64,000 nt of DNA from Marivita sp051251565 (GTDB lineage: Bacteria; Pseudomonadota; Alphaproteobacteria; Rhodobacterales; Rhodobacteraceae): positions 1 to 64,000 of the forward strand of contig NZ_JBPOFB010000005.1 in the NCBI RefSeq assembly GCF_051251565.1. The letters are read 5' to 3'. Of this stretch, positions 43,162-52,346 are shown one piece after another. The position numbers and the translations under genes are program-made. Position 1 is the stretch's first letter. Each line of letters starts with the position of its first letter. The notes beneath the pieces are model-generated. The model was not told where the DNA came from. It did not search any database and saw only the letters and a list, made by a program, of their open reading frames with translations.

Positions 43162-44881
43162 CCAGAACGGTCATTGCCGCAGCCTTTTGTGTCAGGTCCA
43201 CCGGGTCGAGCCGTGCAAGGGCTGGTGTGATCTGAGGCGACACACCGGCCCGTTCCAGAAGCCCGCGCAGGGCAGAGCCCTTGGCGGCAAAGTTGACACC
43301 GTCGGGCAATTGCCGCCCACCCGCGCTGTGCGGGACCAACATGCCAAGCACGGCACCACCCTCGTCAAGAACCGGACCGCCCGCATCCCCATCAAGCGTG
43401 GTGATGTCGAGACGGCTGAGTGTGTCTTCACCATTCAGACCTTGCAGATCGGACAAGCGGCCAAAGGTCATGGTCGCCGATGGCAACACGCCCCCGAACG
43501 AAAACCCGGCCACAGCGATCTCGGATTGCAGGCGCGGGCTGCCATCGCGGAACTGTGCCACGGCATTGGGGGCCAGCGGCTGCGTTGCGCGCAGTACGGC
43601 AATGCCCAGCGACGGATCGGTGGCCATAACCTCGGCGTCGTATTCAGTGTTGAGCGTGATCCGGCCACATTGCGCCACGGCGGCTTGGGTGGTGACCACC
43701 CTGCCCTGACGGTCAACGAAAAAGCCCGATGCGGTCAGCTTGGGCTTGCGAATGCTAAGACCCGCAACAAGGTCGATGCGCTGGCTGTCTTCGGCGATGG
43801 TGGCAGGGTCCAACACCCCGTCAATGGGTGCAAAGCTGCTTTGCATGGCGGCCAGAATACGGGTGCGGCGCTCTTCCTCTCCGGTGGGCCAGATCAGGGT
43901 GAAGCCCTTGATCGCATCCCCGTCAAGCCGCGCTTCGGTGTGGGACACGATGCGGCCATTTTGCCCGGTCAGGGTAAAGCTGTCGCGGTCTCGATCGCGG
44001 TCGCCTTCGAGCGGGACAATGTCGAGGGTCTGCATGATCTCATAGAGACCGGAAAGACGGTCGCGGTCGCCCGGTTGGCTGATAAGCAGGATGCGTGCGC
44101 CCTCGACCGTGCCGGTCGGCTCAAAATGGGCAAACGGGCTGTCATAGCGATCAAACGCCACAGCGCCCAAAGGCAGATCAATAGCGATGCCAGCACGGGT
44201 GTCGCGCACGGTCTGGATATCCATACCGTCCAGCACCGCATTGAATTGACGGAAGAGTTCACCGCGCTGCGCAGTGGTCAGGACGCCAGTGTTCTCCAAC
44301 CCGTTGGCCGATTGCCAGTTGCGCATGGCAGCGCGGGTGCCACGACCAAACGCACCGTCAATGGCCGCGTTGTAAAACCCCGCCCATTGAAGTGCAATTT
44401 GCAGGTCTTCACGCTCTGCACGTGTCAAAAGCGCCTCTGAGGCGGCAGCTTCGCGCGGGGATTCGTCGGGTACAACGGGCAACGGTGCGGGCTCTGGTTC
44501 AGGTGCGGCGGTGACCACAGGGTCCTCGACGACAGGCGTGCTGACCGCGGGACCGGCGCCAATCGGCCAAATGCGCTGACCGTAGCGATCGGCATTTTCA
44601 ACATAGCTGTCGCTTGGGATCAGGCGTTGCGCACGCAGGTCGCGCAGCACACGGGTCGCCTCGTCGCGCGGATACGGGCCAAGTGCGATACCGTACCACC
44701 CAAGGCCAAGGTCAAAGCCGTTCACATCCGGCAGGATAGCAGCAAAGTCGCGCAGACGGTTTTCGGTCACCGACAGGCTGGGATGCGCTTCGATTTGAAC
44801 AAACGCGTTGTCCTGCGCCGCTGCCGCATGGACCCACACGACAAGCGTCGCCACCACCGAAAAGAAAAGTTTGCGCATCAT
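43145..44881 (-). CDS. Exported trypsin-fold protein with peptidoglycan-binding module; catalytic triad lost
   Basis: About 578 residues. Signal peptide (MMRKLFFSVVATLVVWVHAAAAQ), SPOR-like N-terminal part (WYGIALGPYPRDEATRVLRDL), Pro-rich linker, peptidoglycan-binding_1 domain (about 155-215, LQWAGFYNAAIDGAFGRGTRAAMRNWQ), then a trypsin/HtrA-like fold from about 400. In that fold the His position reads VVTTQAAVAQC (no His) and the Ser position reads GDAGGPVLDEGG (Ala for Ser in GNSGGP). ATG 44881 is chosen behind AGGTGG. It is probably a non-catalytic periplasmic binding or scaffold protein, though automatic annotation would call it a serine protease. Confidence 0.85.
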   Translation of the reverse strand: MMRKLFFSVVATLVVWVHAAAAQDNAFVQIEAHPSLSVTENRLRDFAAILPDVNGFDLGLGWYGIALGPYPRDEATRVLRDLRAQRLIPSDSYVENADRYGQRIWPIGAGPAVSTPVVEDPVVTAAPEPEPAPLPVVPDESPREAAASEALLTRAEREDLQIALQWAGFYNAAIDGAFGRGTRAAMRNWQSANGLENTGVLTTAQRGELFRQFNAVLDGMDIQTVRDTRAGIAIDLPLGAVAFDRYDSPFAHFEPTGTVEGARILLISQPGDRDRLSGLYEIMQTLDIVPLEGDRDRDRDSFTLTGQNGRIVSHTEARLDGDAIKGFTLIWPTGEEERRTRILAAMQSSFAPIDGVLDPATIAEDSQRIDLVAGLSIRKPKLTASGFFVDRQGRVVTTQAAVAQCGRITLNTEYDAEVMATDPSLGIAVLRATQPLAPNAVAQFRDGSPRLQSEIAVAGFSFGGVLPSATMTFGRLSDLQGLNGEDTLSRLDITTLDGDAGGPVLDEGGAVLGMLVPHSAGGRQLPDGVNFAAKGSALRGLLERAGVSPQITPALARLDPVDLTQKAAAMTVLVSCWD

Positions 44882-45036
44882 ACCGAAAGCCACCTAACCG
44901 AAAAAAGCCGTTTCAACGTCCCGCTCTACCAAGAATGGGTCGACACTGGAACGCGAAAATTAGGCGCTCTCGCGCAATTGACCCTTGGACCCCATGCGCC
45001 TAATCAGACGCCAGAACAAACCGGGGTGCCATCGCC

Positions 45037-45966
45037 ATGGATCAGACCATCACGAAGCCACGCAGTTTTCAGGAAATCATCCTGCGGCTCCAGTCCTACT
45101 GGGCCGATCGGGGCTGTGCGATCATGCAGCCCTACGACATGGAAGTCGGTGCTGGCACTTTCCACCCGGCCACGACGCTGCGGTCGCTTGGGTCGCGCCC
45201 TTGGGCTGCGGCCTATGTGCAACCGTCGCGCCGCCCCACCGATGGGCGCTACGGTGAAAACCCAAACCGTTTGCAGCATTATTACCAGTACCAGGTGCTG
45301 ATCAAACCGTCACCGCCTGACCTGCAAGACCTGTATCTCGGATCACTCCGGGCCATTGGGATCGATATGGCGCTGCACGACATCCGTTTTGTCGAGGACG
45401 ATTGGGAAAGCCCGACGCTCGGCGCGTGGGGGCTTGGCTGGGAAGTGTGGTGCGACGGGATGGAAGTGTCGCAGTTCACGTATTTCCAACAGGTTGGCGG
45501 GCATGATTGCCACCCGGTGTCGGGCGAACTGACCTATGGGTTGGAACGCTTGGCGATGTATGTGTTGGGTGTCGATCACGTTATGGATATGCCCTACAAT
45601 GATCCCGACGCGCCGATTGCGTTGCTCTACGGCGATGTGTTCCGCCAGACCGAACAGGAATATTCCCGCTGGAACTTTGATGTTGCAGACACCGATATCC
45701 TGCTGCGCCACTTTGAAGAGGCCGAGGCGGAATGTGCCCGCATTCTGGATCAGGACGCCGACGACCCCAAGACCGGCAAGCGGATCATCATGGCGCATCC
45801 CGCCTATGACCAATGCATCAAGGCAAGCCATATCTTCAACCTGCTGGACGCGCGCGGCGTGATCTCGGTCACCGAACGCCAGTCCTATATCGGGCGGGTG
45901 CGGACACTGGCGAAACGCTGCGCTGATGCATTTGTGCAAACCGAGGCCGGGGGCCTTGCCGCCTGA
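45037..45966 (+). CDS. glyQ: Glycine-tRNA ligase alpha subunit
   Basis: 309 residues. Alpha subunit of the bacterial alpha2beta2 enzyme. Class II core: LQSYWADRGCAIMQPYDMEVGAGTFHPATTL (about 10-40), YVQPSRRPTDGRYGENPNRLQHYYQYQV (about 57-84), and LTYGLERLAMYVLG (about 162-175). Its stop shares bases with the next start (TGATG), so the glyQ-FkbM-DUF6446-glyS run is one coupled operon. Confidence 0.97.
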   Translation: MDQTITKPRSFQEIILRLQSYWADRGCAIMQPYDMEVGAGTFHPATTLRSLGSRPWAAAYVQPSRRPTDGRYGENPNRLQHYYQYQVLIKPSPPDLQDLYLGSLRAIGIDMALHDIRFVEDDWESPTLGAWGLGWEVWCDGMEVSQFTYFQQVGGHDCHPVSGELTYGLERLAMYVLGVDHVMDMPYNDPDAPIALLYGDVFRQTEQEYSRWNFDVADTDILLRHFEEAEAECARILDQDADDPKTGKRIIMAHPAYDQCIKASHIFNLLDARGVISVTERQSYIGRVRTLAKRCADAFVQTEAGGLAA

Positions 45967-46670
45967 TGGCACACGCCAACCGAAATACGGCTTTGCGGCG
46001 GGCCAAATACGGTCTGATGCAGCACCTTCCGGGGGCGCTTGGGCAAAAATATCGCCGCAAGCTGCGCAAGCTTGTCGACACGCCCCGTGCCGAAGCCGCA
46101 TTTCGCGCGGCCTTGGCCGGGGCCGAGGGCCAGATCTGCATCGACCTCGGGGCCAATCTGGGTCAGCACACACGCATCATGGCGGCGCAGGCCGCCAAGG
46201 TCTATGCGTTTGAGCCCGACCCTTGGACAGCAGCGGAACTGCGGACCCGTCTGGCCGACATCCCCAATATAGAGATTGTCGAGGCCGCCGCAGGCACGGC
46301 CGAGGGAACGTTTCCGCTTTATCGGACCGCGTCCTTTGACAGTGACCCTGAAGAACAATCGCAATCCTCCTCGCTCATGGCGGCGAAACGCAACATCGAC
46401 ACCAGCAGCGCGGTGGATGTTGCGGTGATCGATTTTCCCGCCTTCCTGCAAAATCTGAATGCGGATATTGCGGTGATCAAAATGGATATCGAAGGGGCGG
46501 AAGTACCGCTTCTGGAGGCGCTTTTTGACCATCCGGTAAAATCCCGGATCAAACATCTGTTTGTCGAGACCCACGAAAGCCGTATCCCCGAGCTACTGGA
46601 GCGCACAAACGCGCTGCGCAGCCGGGCTGCGCAAATGACACAGCCCCTTGTGAACATGGATTGGAAATAG
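45966..46670 (+). CDS. FkbM-family SAM-dependent methyltransferase
   Basis: 234 residues. Motif I ICIDLGANLGQHTRIMA (about 58-74), motif II VYAFEPDPWTAAELRTRL, and the FkbM-typical IAVIKMDIEGAEVPLLEAL (about 174-192). These are usually O-methyltransferases on sugars or small molecules. It overlaps glyQ (TGATG) and ends 3 nt before the next gene, so it is expressed with the synthetase, yet no link to glycyl-tRNA charging is known. Confidence 0.88.
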   Translation: MAHANRNTALRRAKYGLMQHLPGALGQKYRRKLRKLVDTPRAEAAFRAALAGAEGQICIDLGANLGQHTRIMAAQAAKVYAFEPDPWTAAELRTRLADIPNIEIVEAAAGTAEGTFPLYRTASFDSDPEEQSQSSSLMAAKRNIDTSSAVDVAVIDFPAFLQNLNADIAVIKMDIEGAEVPLLEALFDHPVKSRIKHLFVETHESRIPELLERTNALRSRAAQMTQPLVNMDWK

Positions 46671-46673
46671 ACG

Positions 46674-47201
46674 ATGACCGGCAAAATCCTTAGCATCGTC
46701 ATAGCCGTCAGTGCCGTGATCGCGGGCGTCGCAATGTATTACCTTCAAGTGTATGCATTCTACGACACAGTTACTCCGTCTGGTACGGATGATGTCCAAC
46801 TCACCACGCTGGACGGCACGCGCGAGGTTATTCTTTATGAGGATTTCCAAGCGATTGACTCCGAAAGCTCGCCCATCCGGTTCAGAGCGTGCTTTACCAC
46901 GCAGACGCCCATCTCGACCCTGTCGGCGACCTATGAGCCCTATCCGGGCGCAGCCCCGCGCAACGCGCCGGGGTGGTTTGAATGCTTTGACGCCGACGCC
47001 ATCGGCAACGACATCCGCGATGGGCGCGCGCAGGTGTTTACCAGCCAGCGCAACCGCGAATTCGGGATCGACCGTGTGGTCGCCATCACCGAAGATGGAC
47101 GCGGCTATATCTGGCACGAAATCAACGATTGCGGCGACAAGGCCTATGACGGCAGCCCGCTGGGCGACGACTGCCCTGACCGCGAAATTGGAGGCAATTG
47201 A
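46674..47201 (+). CDS. DUF6446-like membrane-anchored protein
   Basis: 175 residues. One N-terminal transmembrane helix (ILSIVIAVSAVIAGVAMYYLQVY, about 5-27) with the rest predicted outside: FRACFTTQTPISTLSATYEPY, PGWFECFDADAI and WHEINDCGDKAY contain four Cys that could form disulfides. Matches the family I know as DUF6446, found in this operon position in Rhodobacteraceae. Its stop overlaps the glyS start (TGATG). Function unknown. Confidence 0.8.
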   Translation: MTGKILSIVIAVSAVIAGVAMYYLQVYAFYDTVTPSGTDDVQLTTLDGTREVILYEDFQAIDSESSPIRFRACFTTQTPISTLSATYEPYPGAAPRNAPGWFECFDADAIGNDIRDGRAQVFTSQRNREFGIDRVVAITEDGRGYIWHEINDCGDKAYDGSPLGDDCPDREIGGN

Positions 47202-49480
47202 TGCCCGACCTTATGATCGAGCTTTTTTCCGAAGAAATCCCCGCCCGCATGCAGGCGAAGGCCGCGGATGACCTTAGGACGCGCGTGACCAATGGGCTGG
47301 TGGATGCCGGTCTGACCTATGCCGGGGCTGTGGCTTATGCGACGCCGCGCCGGTTGACATTGCGGGTCGATGGCCTGACCGATCGGTCCCCGGATGTGAC
47401 CGAAGAACGCAAAGGCCCGCGCGTCGATGCGCCCGAAAAGGCAATTGACGGCTTCCTGCGCGGGGCTGGCGTGACGCGCGCCGATCTGGTGGAGCGGGAC
47501 GAAAAGAAGGGCCGCGTGTTTTATGCGGTGATCGACAAACCGGGCCAAGCCGCGGCTGACATCGTCGCCACCGTGCTTGAGGACACGATCCGCAATTTCC
47601 CGTGGCCCAAGTCGATGCGCTGGGGGGCCGGATCGTTGCGCTGGGTGCGCCCGTTGCACCGTATCCTGTGCGTGCTGACGCGCGAAGACGGCTCAGAGGT
47701 GGTGCCGCTTGATGTGGACGGCATCGTGTCGGGGCGCAGTACCGAAGGGCACCGTTTCATGGCGCCCAGTGCGTTCGATGTGACCAGCTTTGATGATTAC
47801 GAGGCCAAGCTCAAACGCGCCTTTGTGGTGCTCGATGCCGCCGAACGGGCCGAGGCGATCTGGCAGGACGCGACCAATCAGGCCTTTGCCAACGGTCTTG
47901 AAGTGGTTGAAGACGCGGGACTTTTGGCCGAAGTGGCAGGGCTTGTGGAATGGCCGGTTGTGCTCATGGGTACGATTGGCGCAGATTTCCTGGGCCTGCC
48001 GCCCGAGGTATTGCAGACCTCCATGAAAGAGCATCAGAAGTTCTTTTCGGTGCGCAATCCAAAGACCGGGCGGATCGAACGGTTCGTCACCGTCGCCAAT
48101 GTTGAAACCGCCGATCACGGCGCGACGATCCTTGCGGGGAACCAGAAGGTGCTGTCAGCGCGGCTGTCGGATGCCAAGTTCTTTTGGGAGAACGACCTGC
48201 GCGTTGCCAAGGATAGGGGTTTGACGGCGTGGACAGACAGCCTGTCGAACGTGACCTTCCACAACAAACTGGGATCGCAGAAAGCCCGGATCGAGCGGAT
48301 CGCCGCGTTGGTGCGGGAGCTGGCCCCTATGGTAGGCGCGGATGCCGAACTGGCGGAACAGGCGGCGCGTGTGGCGAAGGCCGATCTGGCGTCGGAAATG
48401 GTATATGAATTCCCAGAACTTCAGGGGCTTATGGGGCGCTATTACAGCGATGCGGCAGGGCTACTTTCGGAAGTTGGGGTTGCGTGCCAGGAACATTATT
48501 CGCCGTTGGGGCCGTCGGACGATGTGCCCTCAACGCCGGTATCCGTGGCCGTGGCGCTGGCCGACAAGATCGACACGCTGACCGGGTTCTGGGCGATTGA
48601 CGAGAAACCCACGGGGTCGAAAGACCCGTTCGCGCTGCGCCGTGCGGCGTTGGGTGTTATTCGGTTGGTGTTGGAGAATGGGTTGAAACTTAGCCTGCGG
48701 AAAAGCATTTCGCAGGCTTGGGAAACGATTGCCGTCAACGGTGACAACTCTGCGATTGCTAGCGAGACGACGACATATGAGACCGACGAGAAACCCCGAT
48801 TTAGTATCATTCAGCTGGACAAAAAGGAACTGCGGTCAAAAGACTGGCCAATTGTTATGCTCATGAAATCAAGTGAATTGAGCCTACCGGGTGAACAACC
48901 TTGGATCAATCCGAATGACATCCAAGCAATTATTCTTGGCCGGCGAATTGTTGAGGACGATCTCCTCTCCTTCTTCCACGACCGCCTCAAGGTCTACCTC
49001 CGCGACCAAGGCGTGCGGCATGACGTGATTGACGCCTGCATTGCGATGCCCGGCAATGATGACCTCGCGCTTTTGGTCAAGCGGGCCAAGGCATTGCAGG
49101 CCGTACTTGAGACAGAGGACGGGGAAAACCTTGTGCAGGGGTTCAAGCGCGCCAACAACATCCTGACCCAGGCCGAGGAAAAGGACGGGGTCGAATACTC
49201 CTACGGGGGCGATCCTAAATTCGCCGAAGACCCAACAGAGATCGCGCTGTTCGAGGCGTTGACCAAGGCCGAGGCCAGGATCAAACCCGCCATGCAGGCG
49301 CAGGATTTCAGCGCGGCAATGGCGGCAGTGGCCGATCTGCGCGGGCCGGTGGATGCGTTCTTTGAGGCGGTGCAGGTCAATGCAGACAGCGCTGTCCTGC
49401 GGCGCAACCGTTTGAACCTGCTCAGCACGATCCGCACGACCTGTCTGCAAGTGGCGGATCTGACGCGCATCGAGGGGTGA
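47201..49480 (+). CDS. glyS: Glycine-tRNA ligase beta subunit
   Basis: 759 residues, longer than the usual 690 or so. Starts MPDLMIELFSEEIPARMQ after GGAGG at 47190-47194. Conserved parts: FPWPKSMRWG, VLQTSMKEHQKFFSV, LSDAKFFWENDL and the HD-like FHNKLGSQKARIERI; C-terminal anticodon-binding-like domain. Between about residues 492 and 586 (roughly 48675-48958) the sequence becomes visibly AT-richer (about 46 percent GC by hand count over 48781-48900) and carries extra residues such as LDKKELRSKDWPIVMLMKSS before the family-like DDLLSFFHDRLKVYLRDQG resumes. The frame stays open, so the enzyme is probably functional. Confidence 0.95.
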   Translation: MPDLMIELFSEEIPARMQAKAADDLRTRVTNGLVDAGLTYAGAVAYATPRRLTLRVDGLTDRSPDVTEERKGPRVDAPEKAIDGFLRGAGVTRADLVERDEKKGRVFYAVIDKPGQAAADIVATVLEDTIRNFPWPKSMRWGAGSLRWVRPLHRILCVLTREDGSEVVPLDVDGIVSGRSTEGHRFMAPSAFDVTSFDDYEAKLKRAFVVLDAAERAEAIWQDATNQAFANGLEVVEDAGLLAEVAGLVEWPVVLMGTIGADFLGLPPEVLQTSMKEHQKFFSVRNPKTGRIERFVTVANVETADHGATILAGNQKVLSARLSDAKFFWENDLRVAKDRGLTAWTDSLSNVTFHNKLGSQKARIERIAALVRELAPMVGADAELAEQAARVAKADLASEMVYEFPELQGLMGRYYSDAAGLLSEVGVACQEHYSPLGPSDDVPSTPVSVAVALADKIDTLTGFWAIDEKPTGSKDPFALRRAALGVIRLVLENGLKLSLRKSISQAWETIAVNGDNSAIASETTTYETDEKPRFSIIQLDKKELRSKDWPIVMLMKSSELSLPGEQPWINPNDIQAIILGRRIVEDDLLSFFHDRLKVYLRDQGVRHDVIDACIAMPGNDDLALLVKRAKALQAVLETEDGENLVQGFKRANNILTQAEEKDGVEYSYGGDPKFAEDPTEIALFEALTKAEARIKPAMQAQDFSAAMAAVADLRGPVDAFFEAVQVNADSAVLRRNRLNLLSTIRTTCLQVADLTRIEG

Positions 49481-49611
49481 TTTTTCCACCCGGCACGGCA
49501 GTGCAAACCCCGGCTTGGCCTTTTGCAATGATGCGCTGATCTGCGCCATCAATGCCCCTTGTCAGACCGCGCTGCAAACGTATGCTGCGCGGAACTCCAA
49601 GAGGTGCTGCG

Positions 49612-52161
49612 GTGCAGAAACCAAGTCCTGACAACCCGGATGTGACGCTGATCACAGCCACGTCACCCATGACCACCCCCACCCACGGGGGCCGCGCGAA
49701 GTGTTTGCAGCGCTTGGTGCGGCTGGATTTGCCTGTACCGCGCACGGTGGCGTTGTCTTTTACAACCGTGCACCAGATCGCAGCGGGCTATCGTCCCGAT
49801 GTGACGGGTGTTTTGGCGCAATTCGATCCCAACGCGTTGCTGTGTGTGCGACCGTCATCGGAAGACCCCGATTGGGGCGGTCCGGGTGCAGTGCTCAATA
49901 TCGGGATGAACGATGCGCGCTATGTCGATCTGTGTGATCAGATCGGCAAGGCGGCGGCGACCGAGATTTATCTGCGCTTTGTCGTGAACTACGCCGTGGA
50001 TGTGGCGCGCCTTGATGCCGAAGGGTTCGACGATATCGACGGCGACGATCATGATGCGCTGATCGAGGCGTTGCAGCTCTACGAGGAAGAGGCGGAAGAA
50101 CCGTTCCCGCAAGACCCGGCGGTGCAATTGGCCGAAATCCTGCGGTCCATGGCCCGGGCGTGGGAAGGCACGACAGCCCGGCTTTTGCGGCAGGCCAAAG
50201 GTGCGCCCGTCGATGCGGGGCTTGGCCTTGTGGTGCAGGAAATGGCGCTGGGTCTGGGCAGCGGTGAATGCGGATCGGGGGTGTTGCAGCTTGTCAATTC
50301 CGTAACGGGCTTGCCGCAAGTCACAGGCCGATACCTCAGCCAGAGCCAGGGGCGCGAGGCGCTGGACGGCGGCGCGGAATCGATCTTCCTTGAGAAAGAC
50401 CCGCGCGGCCCGTCGCTTGAAGACTTGGCTCCAGAAGCGTTTGCCGCGTTGAAGGACCACGCGGCGTTGATGCGCGCGCGGCTGCGTGAAGAAATGCAGA
50501 TCGAGTTCACCATCGAAAATGGCCGCTTGCACATTCTAGATGGGGTCCGGGTCGATCGCAGTGCGCGTGCAGCGTTGCGGATCGCGGTGCGGCTGGCCGA
50601 GGACGGGATCATCACCCGGCAAGATGCTGTCATGCGGATCGAACCGCGCGCATTGTCTGAATTGTTGCACCGGCAGGTCGCGGCCAAAGCCAAGCGCGAC
50701 GTTCTGGGATCCGGCATTGCGGCAAGCCCCGGCGCCGCAACCGGGCGCATCGTGTTTTCCTCCGAAGCCGCACAGGCAAGTGCGGCGCGCGGCGAGGCCT
50801 GTGTGCTGGTGCGGCGCGAGACCAGTCCCGAGGACATTCGCGGCATGCATGTGGCGTCAGCAGTGCTCACCGAACGCGGCGGCATGACCAGCCACGCTGC
50901 CGTGATCGGTCGCGGGCTTGGACTGCCCTGCGTTGTGAACGCGGTGAACCTGCGCTTTCAGGTCAAGCGCAAATCGCTTGTCGCCAGCGACGGGCGGCTT
51001 TTGCGCGAAGGCGACGAGATCACGGTAGACGGCACCAATGGTCAGATCCTTGCCGGATCGGTCGAGATGATCGAAGCGGTGTTGGACGAGACCTTCCGCA
51101 CCTTTATGAGCTGGGCCGACGCAGAGCGCGATATCGGTGTGCGCGCCAATGCCGACACGCCGGCGGACGCGAAAACCGCGTTGCATTTCCGCGCCCAGGG
51201 GATCGGGCTGTGCCGGACCGAACACATGTTCTTTGAGGCCGAACGCCTGACGCCGATGCGCGAGATGATCTTTGCCCAGAACCCCCAAGACCGGCAAGCG
51301 GCGTTGGAATTGGTGCTGCCGATGCAGCGGGCGGATTTTCTTGAACTGTTCCAGATCATGCAGGGCCAGCCCGTGTGCATCCGTCTGTTTGACCCGCCCT
51401 TGCACGAATTCCTGCCGACCAGCCGCGCCGGTCAGCGCGAGCTGGCCGAGGCGCTCGATATTCCGGTCAGCGATGTCACCCGCCGGATCGACAGCCTTGC
51501 GGAATATAACCCGATGCTGGGGATGCGCGGCGTGCGACTGGGCATCACCGTGCCCGAGATTTACGATATGCAAGCCCGCGCGATCTTTGAGGCGACAGTC
51601 GAAGCAGGGCGCGAGGGCATCACCGTGGTGCCAGAAATCATGGTCCCGCTGGTGTCAGCCAAGCGCGAGGTTGAACTGGTGCGCGCCCGTGTCGAGGCTG
51701 TGGCGGCCGCCGTGCGCACCGAAAGCAGCACTGAATTCACCTACCGTTTGGGCGTTATGGTCGAGACACCGCGCGCCTGTTTGCGGGCAGGCGATATCGC
51801 CGAGCACACCCACTTCCTGAGTTTTGGCACCAATGACCTGACTCAGATGACCTACGGCCTGTCGCGTGATGATGCCGGGCGGTTCATGTCGGAATATGTG
51901 CGGCAGGGTGTGTTTACGGAAGACCCATTTCACATCCTTGATACAGAAGGGGTGGGAGAATTGTTGCGGCTGGGCGTGGTGCGGGGTCGTGCCGCGCGTC
52001 CAAACGTGGTTTTATCTATTTGCGGTGAACATGCCGCCCATACCGATTCGATTGCCTTCTGTCGGGCAGCGGGATTCGACTATGTCAGCTGCTCTCCGTT
52101 CCGGGTTCCGGTGGCGCGACTGGCTGCCGCACAACTTGCGTTGGCCGACAAGATACGGTAG
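49612..52161 (+). CDS. Divergent PEP-utilising enzyme, pyruvate phosphate dikinase-like
   Basis: 849 residues if started at GTG 49612 (behind AAGAGG, giving VQKPSPDNPDVTLI); ATG 49552 is an alternative. PPDK layout: N-terminal ATP-grasp domain, swivelling phosphohistidine domain (about 360-450) with GGMTSHAAVIGRGLGLPCVV containing the catalytic His, C-terminal TIM barrel with GLCRTEHMFF, GVMVETPRA and SFGTNDLTQMTYG. The usual CGEHGGDP is CGEHAAHT here, and the N-terminal glycine-rich loop is shortened (VRPSSEDPDWGGPGAVLN versus VRSGARASMPGMMDTILN). Substrate may therefore differ from canonical PPDK. Confidence 0.85.
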   Translation: MQKPSPDNPDVTLITATSPMTTPTHGGRAKCLQRLVRLDLPVPRTVALSFTTVHQIAAGYRPDVTGVLAQFDPNALLCVRPSSEDPDWGGPGAVLNIGMNDARYVDLCDQIGKAAATEIYLRFVVNYAVDVARLDAEGFDDIDGDDHDALIEALQLYEEEAEEPFPQDPAVQLAEILRSMARAWEGTTARLLRQAKGAPVDAGLGLVVQEMALGLGSGECGSGVLQLVNSVTGLPQVTGRYLSQSQGREALDGGAESIFLEKDPRGPSLEDLAPEAFAALKDHAALMRARLREEMQIEFTIENGRLHILDGVRVDRSARAALRIAVRLAEDGIITRQDAVMRIEPRALSELLHRQVAAKAKRDVLGSGIAASPGAATGRIVFSSEAAQASAARGEACVLVRRETSPEDIRGMHVASAVLTERGGMTSHAAVIGRGLGLPCVVNAVNLRFQVKRKSLVASDGRLLREGDEITVDGTNGQILAGSVEMIEAVLDETFRTFMSWADAERDIGVRANADTPADAKTALHFRAQGIGLCRTEHMFFEAERLTPMREMIFAQNPQDRQAALELVLPMQRADFLELFQIMQGQPVCIRLFDPPLHEFLPTSRAGQRELAEALDIPVSDVTRRIDSLAEYNPMLGMRGVRLGITVPEIYDMQARAIFEATVEAGREGITVVPEIMVPLVSAKREVELVRARVEAVAAAVRTESSTEFTYRLGVMVETPRACLRAGDIAEHTHFLSFGTNDLTQMTYGLSRDDAGRFMSEYVRQGVFTEDPFHILDTEGVGELLRLGVVRGRAARPNVVLSICGEHAAHTDSIAFCRAAGFDYVSCSPFRVPVARLAAAQLALADKIR

Positions 52162-52346
52162 CAATCGGCACCTTTCGGCCCAGATTTTGCCACAATCCGG
52201 CAAAGCCTCTGAGCTGTGCACGGAGCGCATAGCCCCATAACTTGTAGAAAATAAATTTTTTCTGTAACAGCCCGTCGAACGCGCGGCGCTGCTATCTTTT
52301 TGTGCATCTCGCCGCCACCCACAACACTGCGAGATGAACACTCCGC

